A DNA stretch of 18,164 bases from Collinsella sp. AF23-2 (GCF_003459245.1 NZ_QRVG01000004.1:1-18164), one strand, 5' to 3'. Counted from the first letter of the stretch, positions 7,016 to 17,275 are shown. Numbers and translations are program-made. The notes: a model not told the origin generated them from the sequence alone.

Positions 7016-7744
7016 ATGGCTACCAAGATTAATATCCGCACCCTGCTCGAGGCCGGCTGCCACTTCGGTCACCAGACCCGTCGCTGGAACCCCAAGATGA
7101 AGCCGTTCATCTTCGGTGAGCGCAACGGCATCTACATCCTCGACCTCAAGCAGACCATCCTCGACGCCGACCAGGCCTACACCTTCGTCAAGAACGTCGC
7201 CAAGGGTGGCAACGTGCTGTTCGTCGGCACCAAGAAGCAGGCTCAGGAGGCCGTCAAGAACGCTGCTGAGCGCGCTAATATGCCCTACATCAACCAGCGT
7301 TGGCTCGGCGGTATGCTGACCAACTTCGTCACCATCCGCTCCCGCATCAACCGCATGGAGGAGCTCGAGGCCATGGTCGAGGACGGCCGCATGGCAGTGC
7401 TCCCCAAGAAGGAGCAGGCTGTGCTCGGCAAGGAGCTCACCAAGCTCCAGACCAACCTCGGTGGCGCCCGCGACATGAAGGGTCTGCCCCAGGCTCTCTT
7501 CGTCATCGACACTAAGCGCGAGGAGAACGCCATCAAGGAGGCTCAGCGCCTGAACATCCCCGTCGTCGCTCTGATCGACACCAACTCCGATCCCGACGAG
7601 GTCGAGTACGGCATCCCCTGCAACGATGACGCTATCTCCGCTGTCACCCTTATGTGCGAGCTCATGGCTGACGCCTGCCTCGCTGGCTCCGGTAAGGAGC
7701 AGGTCTCCGAGGCCGAGATGGCCGCTGAGCCCAAGGCCGAGTAA
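7016..7744 (+). CDS. rpsB: 30S ribosomal protein S2
   Basis: A 242-residue S2, a late-assembling small-subunit protein at the head-body junction. The conserved S2 blocks are all visible: [78 protein letters not shown] and the [28 protein letters not shown] segment. The tail is acidic and Ala-rich. ATG 7016 has an ideal AGGAGG at a 6-nt spacing. The codons are almost entirely the C-ending or GCT/CGC type of highly expressed genes. It heads a two-gene unit with tsf, 45 nt downstream, the near-universal bacterial arrangement. Confidence 0.99.
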   Translation: MATKINIRTLLEAGCHFGHQTRRWNPKMKPFIFGERNGIYILDLKQTILDADQAYTFVKNVAKGGNVLFVGTKKQAQEAVKNAAERANMPYINQRWLGGMLTNFVTIRSRINRMEELEAMVEDGRMAVLPKKEQAVLGKELTKLQTNLGGARDMKGLPQALFVIDTKREENAIKEAQRLNIPVVALIDTNSDPDEVEYGIPCNDDAISAVTLMCELMADACLAGSGKEQVSEAEMAAEPKAE

Positions 7745-7789
7745 ATCAGTCTTAGTTAATTCTTTTTCATCTCTTTGAAAGGAACCACA

Positions 7790-8659
7790 ATGGCCCAGAT
7801 TACCGCCGCTATGGTCAAGCAGCTCCGCGAGATGACCGACTCTCCGATGATGGAGTGCAAGAAGGCTCTCGTCGAGGCTGACGGCGACATGGACGCCGCT
7901 GTCGACGTTCTGCGTAAGAACGGCCTTGCCAAGGCTGCCAAGAAGGCTGGCCGTGAGACCAACGAGGGCGCTGTCGCCGCGTTCGTCTCCGAGGATGGCA
8001 AGACCGGCGCTCTGCTCGAGCTCTCCTGCGAGACCGACTTCGTTGGCTCCAACGCCAAGTTCACCGGCTTTGCTTCTAAGGTCGCTGAGGTTGTCGCTAC
8101 CACCGAGCCTGCTGACGTCGACGCTCTGCTCGAGAAGCCGATGGGCGAGGAGACCGTTTCCTCCGAGCTCACCGAGATGATTCACATCATGGGCGAGAAC
8201 ATGAAGATCTCCCGCTTCGCTGCCCGCAAGGCCGAGAACGGCGCGCTCGCTTCTTACATCCACATGGGTGGTAAGATCGGCGTCCTCGTCGAGTTCGCCT
8301 TCGAGAAGGCCGAGACCGCTCAGGCTGAGTCCTTCAAGACCTTCGCTCACGACGTTGCCCTTCAGGTTGCCGCCGTCGCCCCGATCTGCGCTACCCGCGA
8401 TCAGGTTCCGGCCGAGACCGTCGAGCACGAGAAGCAGATCTACATGGCCCAGGCTGCCGAGTCCGGCAAGCCCGAGGCTATCCAGGAGAAGATGGCTGTT
8501 GGCCGTCTGGAGAAGTTCTACAAGCAGTCCGTGCTCACCGAGCAGGAGTTCATCAAGGACAGCTCCCTCACCATCAAGAAGTACGCTGAGCAGGTCTCCA
8601 AGGAGCTCGGCGACACCATTACCGTCGTTGCCTTTGACCGTCTGGTCCGTGGCGAGTAA
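7790..8659 (+). CDS. tsf: Translation elongation factor Ts
   Basis: A 289-residue EF-Ts, the nucleotide-exchange factor that releases GDP from EF-Tu. The N-terminal UBA-like domain (about 1-55) has VKQLREMTDSPMMECKKALVEADGD and LRKNGLAKAAKKAGR. The core has CETDFVGSN (80-88), whose TDFV loop (82-85) inserts into EF-Tu. The second half of the dimerisation core and the C-terminal module (VGRLEKFYKQSVLTEQEFI) are complete. ATG 7790 is preferred to the in-frame TTG 7775 because AAAGGA (7778-7783) is 6 nt upstream. It is followed by a terminator at 8683-8717. Codon bias is as strong as in rpsB. Confidence 0.98.
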   Translation: MAQITAAMVKQLREMTDSPMMECKKALVEADGDMDAAVDVLRKNGLAKAAKKAGRETNEGAVAAFVSEDGKTGALLELSCETDFVGSNAKFTGFASKVAEVVATTEPADVDALLEKPMGEETVSSELTEMIHIMGENMKISRFAARKAENGALASYIHMGGKIGVLVEFAFEKAETAQAESFKTFAHDVALQVAAVAPICATRDQVPAETVEHEKQIYMAQAAESGKPEAIQEKMAVGRLEKFYKQSVLTEQEFIKDSSLTIKKYAEQVSKELGDTITVVAFDRLVRGE

Positions 8660-8682
8660 ATAAGCTCTTGTAGCTGGTAATG

Positions 8683-8717
8683 AGCAGGCTGTGGGTTTTA
8701 CTCACAGCCTGCTTTTT
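8683..8717 (+). terminator. Intrinsic terminator after tsf
   Basis: GCAGGCTGTG (8684-8693) and CACAGCCTGC (8703-8712) form a perfect 10-bp stem, extendable by an A-T pair at the base, followed by TTTTT (8713-8717). It separates the rpsB-tsf unit from the pyrH unit. Confidence 0.93.
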
Positions 8718-8720
8718 CAT

Positions 8721-8747
8721 GGCTCTTATCAGAGCCTTTGATATCAT
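8721..8747 (+). promoter_or_regulatory. Probable extended -10 promoter of the pyrH unit, preceded by a small inverted repeat
   Basis: TGA-TATCAT (8739-8747) is an extended -10 element about 30 nt before the pyrH start. No good -35 box sits 16-18 nt upstream. The place of the -35 is taken by a perfect inverted repeat, GGCTCT (8721-8726) and AGAGCC (8731-8736). That repeat could be an operator or simply a second weak hairpin behind the tsf terminator. An independent promoter is expected because the tsf terminator closes the upstream unit. Confidence 0.4.
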
Positions 8748-8776
8748 ATTGAGAGTCTAATTAAAGGAGGATCGCT

Positions 8777-9499
8777 TTGTCCGACATCCGATATAAACGA
8801 GTGCTTCTTAAGCTTTCCGGCGAAGCGCTGATGGGCGACGGCCAATATGGCATCGACCCCAAGGTTACCGATCATCTTGCCAAGCAGGTCAAGGAGCTGC
8901 TCGCCGTTGGCCATGAGGTCGGCGTCGTTGTCGGCGGCGGCAATATTTTCCGCGGCATGGCAGGCGCTGCCGGTGGCATGGAGCGTGCTCAGGCCGACTA
9001 CATGGGCATGCTCGCGACCGTTATGAACGCGCTCGCCCTGCAGGATGCTTTCGAGCATAACGATGTTCCCTGCCGCGTGATGAGCGCTATCCAGATGAAC
9101 GAGATCTGCGAGCCCTATATTCGCCGTCGCGCCATCAACCACCTTTCCAAGGGCAACGTTGTTATTTTTGCCGCCGGTTCGGGCAATCCGTACTTTACGA
9201 CCGACACCGCCGCGGCTCTTCGTGCGTGCGAGATCGGCGCCGAGATTCTGATTAAAGCCACCAAGGTTGACGGCATCTACGACAAGGATCCCGTCAAGTG
9301 CGCCGATGCCGTCCGTTTTGACAAGATTACCTATCACGAGGTTCTCGTTCGCGGTCTGCAGGTTATGGATTCCACAGCTACGGCCCTGTGCCAGGATAAC
9401 CGTATGCCTATTTTGGTCCTCAACATCGATGGCGAGGACACCGTCAAGCGCGCGCTCGCGGGTGAGCCCGTCGGCACGCTCGTCTATCAGGAGGATTAA
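8777..9499 (+). CDS. pyrH: UMP kinase (uridylate kinase)
   Basis: A 240-residue bacterial UMP kinase that phosphorylates UMP to UDP for RNA, DNA and UDP-sugar synthesis. It is an amino-acid-kinase-fold hexamer, usually GTP-activated and UTP-inhibited. Visible motifs: KLSGEALMG (12-20, phosphate binding), [58 protein letters not shown] and [12 protein letters not shown]. It starts with TTG 8777, supported by AAAGGAGG (8763-8770) 6 nt upstream and by the family's usual short lead-in to the first strand. It is the first gene of an eight-gene unit; frr follows after 2 nt. Confidence 0.97.
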   Translation: MSDIRYKRVLLKLSGEALMGDGQYGIDPKVTDHLAKQVKELLAVGHEVGVVVGGGNIFRGMAGAAGGMERAQADYMGMLATVMNALALQDAFEHNDVPCRVMSAIQMNEICEPYIRRRAINHLSKGNVVIFAAGSGNPYFTTDTAAALRACEIGAEILIKATKVDGIYDKDPVKCADAVRFDKITYHEVLVRGLQVMDSTATALCQDNRMPILVLNIDGEDTVKRALAGEPVGTLVYQED

Positions 9500-9501
9500 G
9501 C

Positions 9502-10038
9502 ATGGCAGAGAACATCACCGCCCATATGGACAAGTCGCTCGAGTCCCTCAAGCATAACTTCTCCAAGGTCCGTACCGGTCGTGCCAACGCCAACATTCTG
9601 TCCGACATCACCGTCGATTATTACGGTGTCCCCACGCCGGTCACGCAGGTTGCCGCCGTCAAGACCCCCGAGGCTCACATGCTGCTCATCGAGCCGTGGG
9701 ATAAGGCGCTCATCAATGCTATCGTCAAGGCCATCGGCGCTTCCGATCTGGGTATTACCCCCAACTCCGATGGCACCGTCGTTCGTCTGCCGTTCCCGGC
9801 TCCCACTGAGGAGCGCCGTCGCGAGCTCGTCAAGGAGTGCCGCGAGTACGCCGAGCAGGCCAAGGTGTCTATCCGTAACATCCGTCGCGACTTCAACAAC
9901 AAGCTCGAGCGCGATGAGGAGCTCACCGAGGACGACGTACGTCGCGAGCAGGCCAAGGTCCAGAAGCATACCGATGAGTATGTCGCCAAGGTCGAGGAGC
10001 TTCTGAAGGAAAAAGAAGCCGAGGTCATGGAGATCTAA
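9502..10038 (+). CDS. frr: Ribosome recycling factor
   Basis: A 178-residue RRF, which with EF-G splits post-termination ribosomes. Domain I helices are typical (HMDKSLESLKHNFSKVRTGRANANIL, with RTGRA at 24-28). Domain II contains YYGVPTPVTQVAAVKTPEAHML and GITPNSDGTVVRLPFPAPTEERRREL. The long C-terminal helix (VSIRNIRRDFNNKLERDEELTEDDV...) closes the three-helix bundle. It is slightly shorter than the usual 185 residues, but no block is missing. AGGAGG at 9489-9494 lies 7 nt before ATG 9502, within the end of pyrH. uppS begins 1 nt after the stop. Confidence 0.98.
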   Translation: MAENITAHMDKSLESLKHNFSKVRTGRANANILSDITVDYYGVPTPVTQVAAVKTPEAHMLLIEPWDKALINAIVKAIGASDLGITPNSDGTVVRLPFPAPTEERRRELVKECREYAEQAKVSIRNIRRDFNNKLERDEELTEDDVRREQAKVQKHTDEYVAKVEELLKEKEAEVMEI

Positions 10039-10039
10039 G

Positions 10040-10834
10040 GTGCAATACGACGAGCATAAACTGGTCGAGTACTTTGCCGACGCCCCTGCGGGCGTCGGTT
10101 TTTCCGACCTTGACCTCAATAACATTCCGCACCATATCTCGTGCATCATGGACGGCAACGGTCGTTGGGCCACGTCGCGCGGTCTTGCACGCACCGAGGG
10201 CCACAAGGCGGGTATCGTCTCGCTGCGCGAGATCATTACCGCCTGCGTGCGCCTGGGCGTCGACGTGCTTTCGGCCTATGCGTTTTCTACCGAAAACTGG
10301 AACCGCCCGCAGCATGAGGTCAACGTCTTGATGCATCTGTTTGCCAAGACGTTTATCGACGAGCTGCCGCTTCTGAAGCGCGAAAACGTGCGCGTTGTCT
10401 TTTTGGGTGACATTTCCGCGCTGCCCAAGAAGACCCGCGACGTTTTTGAACGCGGTCTTGCCGAGTGCGCCGATCACACCGGTATGACGCTGGCGCTTGC
10501 CGTCAACTACGGCGCGCGTGCCGAGATTACCCGTGCTGTCCGTCAGATCGCAGTCGACGCTGCCGCCGGTAAGATCGATCCTGCCGCAATTGATGACGAC
10601 ATGGTGGCTTCCCACCTCTATACCGCCGGTCTTCCCGATCCCGAACTTGTGATTCGCACCTCTGGTGAGCTGCGCCTTTCGAACTATCTGCTGTGGCAGG
10701 TGGCTTATTCCGAATTCTACGTCACCGATACCTATTGGCCCGACTTTGATCGTTGGGGCCTTGTCGACGCCATTTTGGCCTATCAGGGCCGTGACCGTAG
10801 GTTTGGTGGACTGAGCAAGACCGAGGAGGCTTAA
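10040..10834 (+). CDS. uppS: Isoprenyl transferase (undecaprenyl diphosphate synthase)
   Basis: A 264-residue cis-prenyltransferase that condenses isopentenyl diphosphate onto a farnesyl-type primer to make the undecaprenyl carrier lipid of cell-wall synthesis. The catalytic IMDGNGRWA block has D38. GHKAG, the AFSTENWNRP motif and the C-terminal RTSGELRLSNYLLWQVAYSEFY block (R206, R212) with TDTYWPDF bind diphosphate. A short N-terminal lead of about 35 residues precedes the core. Start codon is GTG 10040, with GGAG (10029-10032) 7 nt upstream. Chain length cannot be read from the sequence; undecaprenyl is the family default. dxr and ispG in the same unit make its substrate. Confidence 0.96.
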   Translation: MQYDEHKLVEYFADAPAGVGFSDLDLNNIPHHISCIMDGNGRWATSRGLARTEGHKAGIVSLREIITACVRLGVDVLSAYAFSTENWNRPQHEVNVLMHLFAKTFIDELPLLKRENVRVVFLGDISALPKKTRDVFERGLAECADHTGMTLALAVNYGARAEITRAVRQIAVDAAAGKIDPAAIDDDMVASHLYTAGLPDPELVIRTSGELRLSNYLLWQVAYSEFYVTDTYWPDFDRWGLVDAILAYQGRDRRFGGLSKTEEA

Positions 10835-10836
10835 TC

Positions 10837-11736
10837 GTGTCCGATCGTCCCAAGGCATCTGCTCCCAAGACGCCTGTGCGCAAAGCTGCCACTGCGGGAG
10901 CGCCTGCAGCGAAGAGCGGCACCGGTTCGTGGCTGGCGGGCTTTATTACCCGTGCCGCCGCCGGTATCGTCTACGCCGTTGTCTTTATCCTGTGCCTGGT
11001 TTTGGGTATCGTGCCCACGGCCATCTTTGTTTCTGTCATGAGCGGTCTGTGCTGCTATGAGTTTTTCCGTATGACAAGGCTCGATGGCAAGATGGCTAAC
11101 GAGCGCATGGGTATCGCTGCCGCCGTACTCTTTCCGCTGTCGGCGTTGGGCGATTCGATGTTGCTGAATGCCCTGCTTTTTGCCTTGATGCTCGCTGTGG
11201 GCATTTGGTATGTCTGGTCGCCGCGTACCCGCATCTCTGATGTGGCCGTGACGCTCATGGGTCCCATCTACACTGGCTTTATGCTGTCGGCTATCGTGCT
11301 GCTGCGCGATGCCGTGCCCGGTTTTGCCGGCGCCCTGCTTTCAGTGGGCGTTTGCGCGTCCCTTTGGGTCTCCGATTCGTTTGCCTACATCGTGGGCAGC
11401 CGTATCGGCAAGCACAAGATGGTTCCCAAGATCTCTCCCAAAAAGAGCTGGGAGGGGTTTGCCGGCGGCATCTTGGGCTCGGTTTTGATTTGGCTCATCC
11501 TGTGGGCGACGCACTTCTACAAGCTCAGCCTGCCCTATGCGCTGCTGTGCGGCGTGGTCGTGTCCATTCTGGGCGTTATCGGCGACCTTATCGAGTCGCG
11601 CATCAAGCGCGGTGTGGGCGTCAAAGATTCCGGCAACCTTATCCCGGGCCACGGCGGAATGCTCGATCGTAGCGATTCGCTTATCTTCGGCTGCATCACC
11701 GCGCAGCTGTTGCTGATGATCGGAGGCGTGCTGTAA
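10837..11736 (+). CDS. cdsA: Phosphatidate cytidylyltransferase (CDP-diacylglycerol synthase)
   Basis: A 299-residue integral membrane enzyme that converts phosphatidic acid and CTP to CDP-diacylglycerol, the branch point of phospholipid synthesis. An Ala/Lys/Pro-rich cytosolic N-terminus (about 1-32) leads into about eight hydrophobic segments. The C-terminal CDP-diglyceride synthetase signature is present: SRIKRGVGVKDSGNLIPGHGG followed by MLDRSD (H272, D277, D280). One signature position usually Ile, Leu, Val, Met, Phe or Thr is Ser (S279). SPKKSWEG is also conserved. GTG 10837 follows AGGAGG (10824-10829) by 7 nt. The stop shares its final A with the dxr ATG. Confidence 0.96.
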   Translation: MSDRPKASAPKTPVRKAATAGAPAAKSGTGSWLAGFITRAAAGIVYAVVFILCLVLGIVPTAIFVSVMSGLCCYEFFRMTRLDGKMANERMGIAAAVLFPLSALGDSMLLNALLFALMLAVGIWYVWSPRTRISDVAVTLMGPIYTGFMLSAIVLLRDAVPGFAGALLSVGVCASLWVSDSFAYIVGSRIGKHKMVPKISPKKSWEGFAGGILGSVLIWLILWATHFYKLSLPYALLCGVVVSILGVIGDLIESRIKRGVGVKDSGNLIPGHGGMLDRSDSLIFGCITAQLLLMIGGVL

Positions 11737-12923
11737 TGTCCTTCCAGACGACGTATGGCCCCGATGGACGCCTTCGCGTTGCCATCCTGGGTTGTACGGG
11801 CTCTATCGGCACCCAGGCGCTCGATGTGTGCCGCCAGCATGCCGATCGCCTGCAGGTGACGGCGCTGTCCGTTAACTCCAGTACCTCCGAGCTCGTTGCC
11901 GCTGCCCGCGAGTTCTCGGTTCCGGCGGTTGCCGTGGCCGATGTCGATCATGGCGATGACGCCGTGCTGCAGGAGTTGCCCGAGGGAACGAAGCTCGGCG
12001 TTGGCGCGCAGGCGGTTTGCGAGCTCGCGCGTCGCGACGATGTCGACTGCGTGCTTGTCGCTATTGTGGGCGCCGCCGGTCTCGAGGCGAGCCATGCGGC
12101 CTTGACCTCGAATAAGCGCCTTGCCCTTGCCAACAAGGAGTCCCTCGTCGTCGGTGGCGACTTGCTTATGCCGTTGGCGCAACCGGGCCAGCTTATTCCG
12201 GTCGACTCTGAGCATTCCGCCATCTACCAGTGCTATCTGGGGGAGAACCCGCGCGAGGCCCACTGCATTTGGCTCACCTGCTCGGGCGGTCCGTTCTTTG
12301 GCCGCACGCGCGACGAGCTCGATCGCGTGACGCGTGCCGATGCCCTCGCGCATCCCACGTGGGCCATGGGTGCCAAGATCACCATTGACTCCGCCACCCT
12401 CATGAACAAGGGCCTGGAGCGCATTGAGGCCATGCATCTGTTTAACTGCGACCTCGATTTCATTAACGTGGTCGTGCAGCGTCAGTCCAAGATTCACTCT
12501 ATGGTCGAGTTCGCCGACGGCTCCGTGATGGCGCATCTCGGTGCATCCGACATGCGTATTCCCATCCAGTTCGCGTTCTCGTATCCCGAGCGTTGGGATA
12601 CTCCGGCGCCTCGTATCGATTTCCGCGAGCTGGGGCAGCTCACGTTTGATGCTGCCGACATGGATACCTTCCGCTGTCTGGCACTGGCCGAGCGTGCCGG
12701 CAAGACGGGTGGCACCATGCCGTGCGTGCTCAATGCCGCCAACGAGGTCGCCGTCGATGCCTTCCTGCACGATGGCTGCAGCTTTACCGATATCGATCGC
12801 ATTGTGGAATCCTGCATGGACGCCCACGATATGCAGGTGGTCGATTCGTTTGAGCAGCTTCGCGACATCGATGCGTGGGCGCGTGAAAAGGCTGCGCAGG
12901 TGCTCGCCGCAACCCGTTCCTAA
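11736..12923 (+). CDS. dxr: 1-deoxy-D-xylulose 5-phosphate reductoisomerase
   Basis: A 395-residue DXR (IspC), the committed step of the MEP isoprenoid pathway: DXP to MEP with NADPH and a divalent metal; the target of fosmidomycin. The NADPH site is GCTGSIG (19-25). ALANKESLVVGG follows. Metal ligands are D157 and E159 in VDSEHSAI and E228 in MNKGLERIEAMHLF, with spacing like that of the actinobacterial enzyme. HPTWAMGAKITIDSATLMNKG and LGASDMRIPIQFAFSYPER are complete. It overlaps cdsA by 1 nt, with GGAGG (11722-11726) 9 nt upstream. The M50 protease follows after 25 nt. Confidence 0.97.
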   Translation: MSFQTTYGPDGRLRVAILGCTGSIGTQALDVCRQHADRLQVTALSVNSSTSELVAAAREFSVPAVAVADVDHGDDAVLQELPEGTKLGVGAQAVCELARRDDVDCVLVAIVGAAGLEASHAALTSNKRLALANKESLVVGGDLLMPLAQPGQLIPVDSEHSAIYQCYLGENPREAHCIWLTCSGGPFFGRTRDELDRVTRADALAHPTWAMGAKITIDSATLMNKGLERIEAMHLFNCDLDFINVVVQRQSKIHSMVEFADGSVMAHLGASDMRIPIQFAFSYPERWDTPAPRIDFRELGQLTFDAADMDTFRCLALAERAGKTGGTMPCVLNAANEVAVDAFLHDGCSFTDIDRIVESCMDAHDMQVVDSFEQLRDIDAWAREKAAQVLAATRS

Positions 12924-12948
12924 CCCATAAGGATTGCTTTTTCGTTTT

Positions 12949-14310
12949 ATGGATACTGTTCTGAGCGTTCTCTCATCGGTCTTTTGGGGCCTGCTGATGC
13001 TTTCCGTCCTCGTGTTTTTGCACGAGGGCGGCCACTTTTTGGCGGCGCGTGCCTGCGGCGTCCGTGTGACCGAGTTCTTTTTGGGTCTGCCGTGCCGCTT
13101 TGACATCCATTACACGTCGCGTCGCATTGGAACCAAGTTTGGCGTGACCCCGCTGCTGCTGGGTGGCTACGCTGCCATCTGCGGTATGGATCCGACCGAT
13201 GTTTCGTGCGCCGACCGCGTGCTCGCGGCTATCTATCGTCATGGTCGCGTGACCGTGGCCGACCTTGCTGTCGAGCTCGAGCTTTCCGAGGAGGATGTGC
13301 TCGAGGCATGCGCCCTTTTGCTGGGCTGGGGCTCCATCGCGCCCTGGTATGAGGAAGGGGAGAAGCCCTCGCCGAGCTACTATCCCACCAAATATCAGAC
13401 GTTGCCGCGAGACAAGGCAGGCTATACCACCTTTGATGGTCGCCGTTTCGATCGCGAACATGCGACTGCCGAGGGCGATGTGTGGGAGCTGCCGTGCGGC
13501 GAGGCCGAGTTCCTTGCGCAAGAGCGCTCGCACACCTATCTTGGCCAAGGCTTTCTCAAGCGCGCCTTTATGCTGCTCGCGGGCATTATCGTCAATATCT
13601 TGACGGGTTTTTTGCTCCTTATGAGCATCTATTCCATTGCGGGTGTCACCGTGCCGATGGATACCAACGTGATCGGTCAGGTTGACGAGGGGTCTATTGC
13701 CGCCAAGGCGGGTATCGAGGGCGGTGACGCGATCCTTTCGGTTGACGGTGTCTCATGTTCCACTTGGATGGATGTCTACGATGCCATCGGCAAGGCTGCC
13801 GGTAAGGACGATATCGCCATCGAGTACGAGCGTGACGGCAAGCAGCATTCGACCACGGTTGCGCTCAAAGAGGACGAGCGCCTAGGTGTGTATGCCTCTA
13901 CGCAGGTGGTCCGTTTAGACCCCATCACGTCGGCTCGCCTGTCGTTCTCCTATGTCGTGCAGACAGCGGATGGCGTGATGCGCCTGCTCCAGCCGCAGCA
14001 TACGATGGAGATTCTCGATCAGTCTTCTTCGATCGTTGGTATTAGCGTTATGTCCTCACAGGCCGCTGCTGCCGGCCCTGCCACGTTCCTTTCGTTTGCC
14101 GCCCTCATTTCGTTCTCGCTTGGCTTTATGAACCTGCTGCCCATCCCACCACTCGATGGCGGCAAGCTGGTCATCGAGATCATTCAGAAGATTGCGGGCC
14201 GCGAGCTGCCGCTCAAAGTGCAGACAATCGTCAGCTATGTCGGCATCGCGCTCTTTGCACTGCTGTTTGTCTATATGCTTCGTTCCGACATCCTTCGTTT
14301 TATTCTGTAG
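12949..14310 (+). CDS. rseP: Site-2 protease (RseP/RasP-type, M50) with a winged-helix-like insertion
   Basis: A 453-residue intramembrane zinc metalloprotease of the RseP/RasP group, which cuts membrane proteins such as anti-sigma factors or signal-peptide remnants. HEGGH (25-29) lies in the first membrane helix, and a GGYAAICG re-entrant loop follows (72-79). The second helix is about 203-228, one PDZ domain about 238-310, and NLLPIPPLDGG (395-405) supplies the third zinc ligand D403. A last helix lies near 428-445. Unusually, residues 81-197 form an insertion on the predicted cytosolic side. Its part at about 87-131 has a helix-turn-helix pattern (VLAAIYRHGRVTVADLAVEL...). ATG 12949 fits the family start, but the only AAGGA (12929-12933) is 15 nt away; TTG 12934 abuts it. 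Translation may be weak or coupled to dxr. Confidence 0.92.
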   Translation: MDTVLSVLSSVFWGLLMLSVLVFLHEGGHFLAARACGVRVTEFFLGLPCRFDIHYTSRRIGTKFGVTPLLLGGYAAICGMDPTDVSCADRVLAAIYRHGRVTVADLAVELELSEEDVLEACALLLGWGSIAPWYEEGEKPSPSYYPTKYQTLPRDKAGYTTFDGRRFDREHATAEGDVWELPCGEAEFLAQERSHTYLGQGFLKRAFMLLAGIIVNILTGFLLLMSIYSIAGVTVPMDTNVIGQVDEGSIAAKAGIEGGDAILSVDGVSCSTWMDVYDAIGKAAGKDDIAIEYERDGKQHSTTVALKEDERLGVYASTQVVRLDPITSARLSFSYVVQTADGVMRLLQPQHTMEILDQSSSIVGISVMSSQAAAAGPATFLSFAALISFSLGFMNLLPIPPLDGGKLVIEIIQKIAGRELPLKVQTIVSYVGIALFALLFVYMLRSDILRFIL

Positions 14311-14323
14311 GGGAGTGTTTGGA

Positions 14324-15406
14324 TTGTCTTTATCCCATCCTTTGCCTCGCGAGTTGACACGCCCCGTGCATGTGGGCGGCGTGCAGATCGGTGGTGGCGC
14401 TCCGGTCGTGGTTCAGTCTATGACCTGCACCGATACTGCTGATGCCCAGGCAACGCTTGCGCAAGTGTGCGCGTTGGCGCAGGCTGGCTGCGATATCGTG
14501 CGCGTGAGCGTGCCTACCGAGGCTGCGCTCGAGGGCTTTCGCACGATTTGTGCCGAGTCTCCGGTGCCAATCGTCGCCGATATCCATTTTAACCATAAGC
14601 TTGCCATTGGCGCTGTCGAGGCTGGTGCCTCTAAGCTGCGCATCAACCCCGGCAATATCGGCGATTGGGCCAAGGTTGACGCGGTGATCGATGCTGCGGG
14701 TGCCGCGGGCTGTGCGATTCGTATCGGCGTCAATGCCGGTTCGCTTGAGCAGGATATCGCCGAGCGCGACGACCTCACGCAGCCCGAAAAGCTCGTGATG
14801 TCGAGCGAACGCTTTGTGCGGCACTTTGAGGACCGTGGGTTTACCAACATCGTGCTATCCGCCAAGGCCCATAGCGTACAGACGACGCTTGATACCTATC
14901 GCGCCCTGTCGCGCGAGATACCGCATGTTCCGCTCCACCTGGGCGTGACGGAGGCGGGGACCAAGCTTCAGGGCACCATCAAGAGCTCTGTAGGCTTGGG
15001 TATCTTGCTTTCCGAAGGCATCGGTGACACCATGCGTGTGTCGCTCACGGCCGATCCGGTTGAGGAGCCGCCGGTCGCCTGGGGAATTTTGCAGTCACTG
15101 GGCCTGCGTCGCCGTGGTCCCGAGATTGTCTCTTGCCCCACGTGCGCCCGCTGCCAGGTTAACCTGATTCCCATCGCCGAGGAGGTCACCGAGCGGCTTA
15201 AGAACTATGCCGCGCCGCTTTCGATTGCCGTCATGGGATGTGCCGTTAATGGCCCCGGTGAGGCTTCTGATGCCGACCTGGGCGTTGCTTGCGGACGTGG
15301 TCAGGCCTTGCTCTTTTCGCATGGCCAGATCATTGGTAAAGTAGCTGAGGATCAAATTGTCGACGCGCTTATGGCCGAGGTCGACAAACTAATTGAGGAG
15401 AAATAA
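14324..15406 (+). CDS. ispG: 4-hydroxy-3-methylbut-2-en-1-yl diphosphate synthase
   Basis: A 360-residue IspG (GcpE), a [4Fe-4S] enzyme that reductively converts MEcPP to HMBPP late in the MEP pathway. The N-terminal TIM barrel contains VVVQSMTCTDTADAQAT, VRVSVPTEAA, VADIHFNHKLA and LRINPGNIG. The C-terminal cluster ligands are C271 and C274 (CPTC) and C306 (MGC) with E313 in NGPGE, each offset by one from the Escherichia coli C270, C273, C305 and E312. TTG 14324 is the best start: GGGAG (14311-14315) lies 8 nt upstream. GTG 14315 in the same frame overlaps that site. The gene starts 14 nt after the protease and abuts proS. Confidence 0.96.
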   Translation: MSLSHPLPRELTRPVHVGGVQIGGGAPVVVQSMTCTDTADAQATLAQVCALAQAGCDIVRVSVPTEAALEGFRTICAESPVPIVADIHFNHKLAIGAVEAGASKLRINPGNIGDWAKVDAVIDAAGAAGCAIRIGVNAGSLEQDIAERDDLTQPEKLVMSSERFVRHFEDRGFTNIVLSAKAHSVQTTLDTYRALSREIPHVPLHLGVTEAGTKLQGTIKSSVGLGILLSEGIGDTMRVSLTADPVEEPPVAWGILQSLGLRRRGPEIVSCPTCARCQVNLIPIAEEVTERLKNYAAPLSIAVMGCAVNGPGEASDADLGVACGRGQALLFSHGQIIGKVAEDQIVDALMAEVDKLIEEK

Positions 15407-17128
<1,722 letters not shown>

Positions 17129-17158
17129 TCGACGATTTCGCTTGTAGTTCGATATACG

Positions 17159-17208
17159 GGACGGCCCCGCATTTCTCCAGATCGGGGAGATGTGGGGCCG
17201 TCCTTTTA
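17159..17208 (+). terminator. Long-stem intrinsic terminator after proS
   Basis: 17159-17178 pairs with 17184-17203 over 20 bp. The outer ten pairs (GGACGGCCCC with GGGGCCGTCC) are perfect and the inner ten include three G-U pairs. The loop is AGATC and TTTT follows. It ends the pyrH-proS unit. Confidence 0.93.
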
Positions 17209-17230
17209 TCTTGTGGCATCCTCGATATCT

Positions 17231-17275
17231 AAAAGGAAAACCCCACAGCCCATTCGAGCTGTGGGGTTTCCCTTT
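17231..17275. terminator. Bidirectional terminator between convergent genes
   Basis: AAACCCCACAGC (17238-17249) pairs perfectly with GCTGTGGGGTTT (17258-17269). Read on the minus strand the stem is followed by TTTTCCTTTT, so it mainly terminates the phosphotransferase gene. On the plus strand TTTCCCTTT follows, giving a back-up for proS. Confidence 0.85.

Noticed and set aside
6926..8428. 500-codon open frame on the minus strand across rpsB and tsf
   Set aside because: It is antisense to two certain, highly codon-biased genes. Those genes avoid TTA, CTA and TCA codons, so the reverse frame lacks stops. The translation is low-complexity Gly/Leu/Val/Asp with no family pattern.
11535..13106. 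523-codon minus-strand open frame across cdsA, dxr and the protease start
   Set aside because: It crosses the boundaries of three certain genes, lacks any recognisable domain and reads as a reverse-frame shadow.
17159..17275. The two hairpins after proS as an attachment site or CRISPR-like repeat pair
   Set aside because: The two stems differ in sequence, and each has T-rich flanks suited to termination of proS or of the convergent gene.
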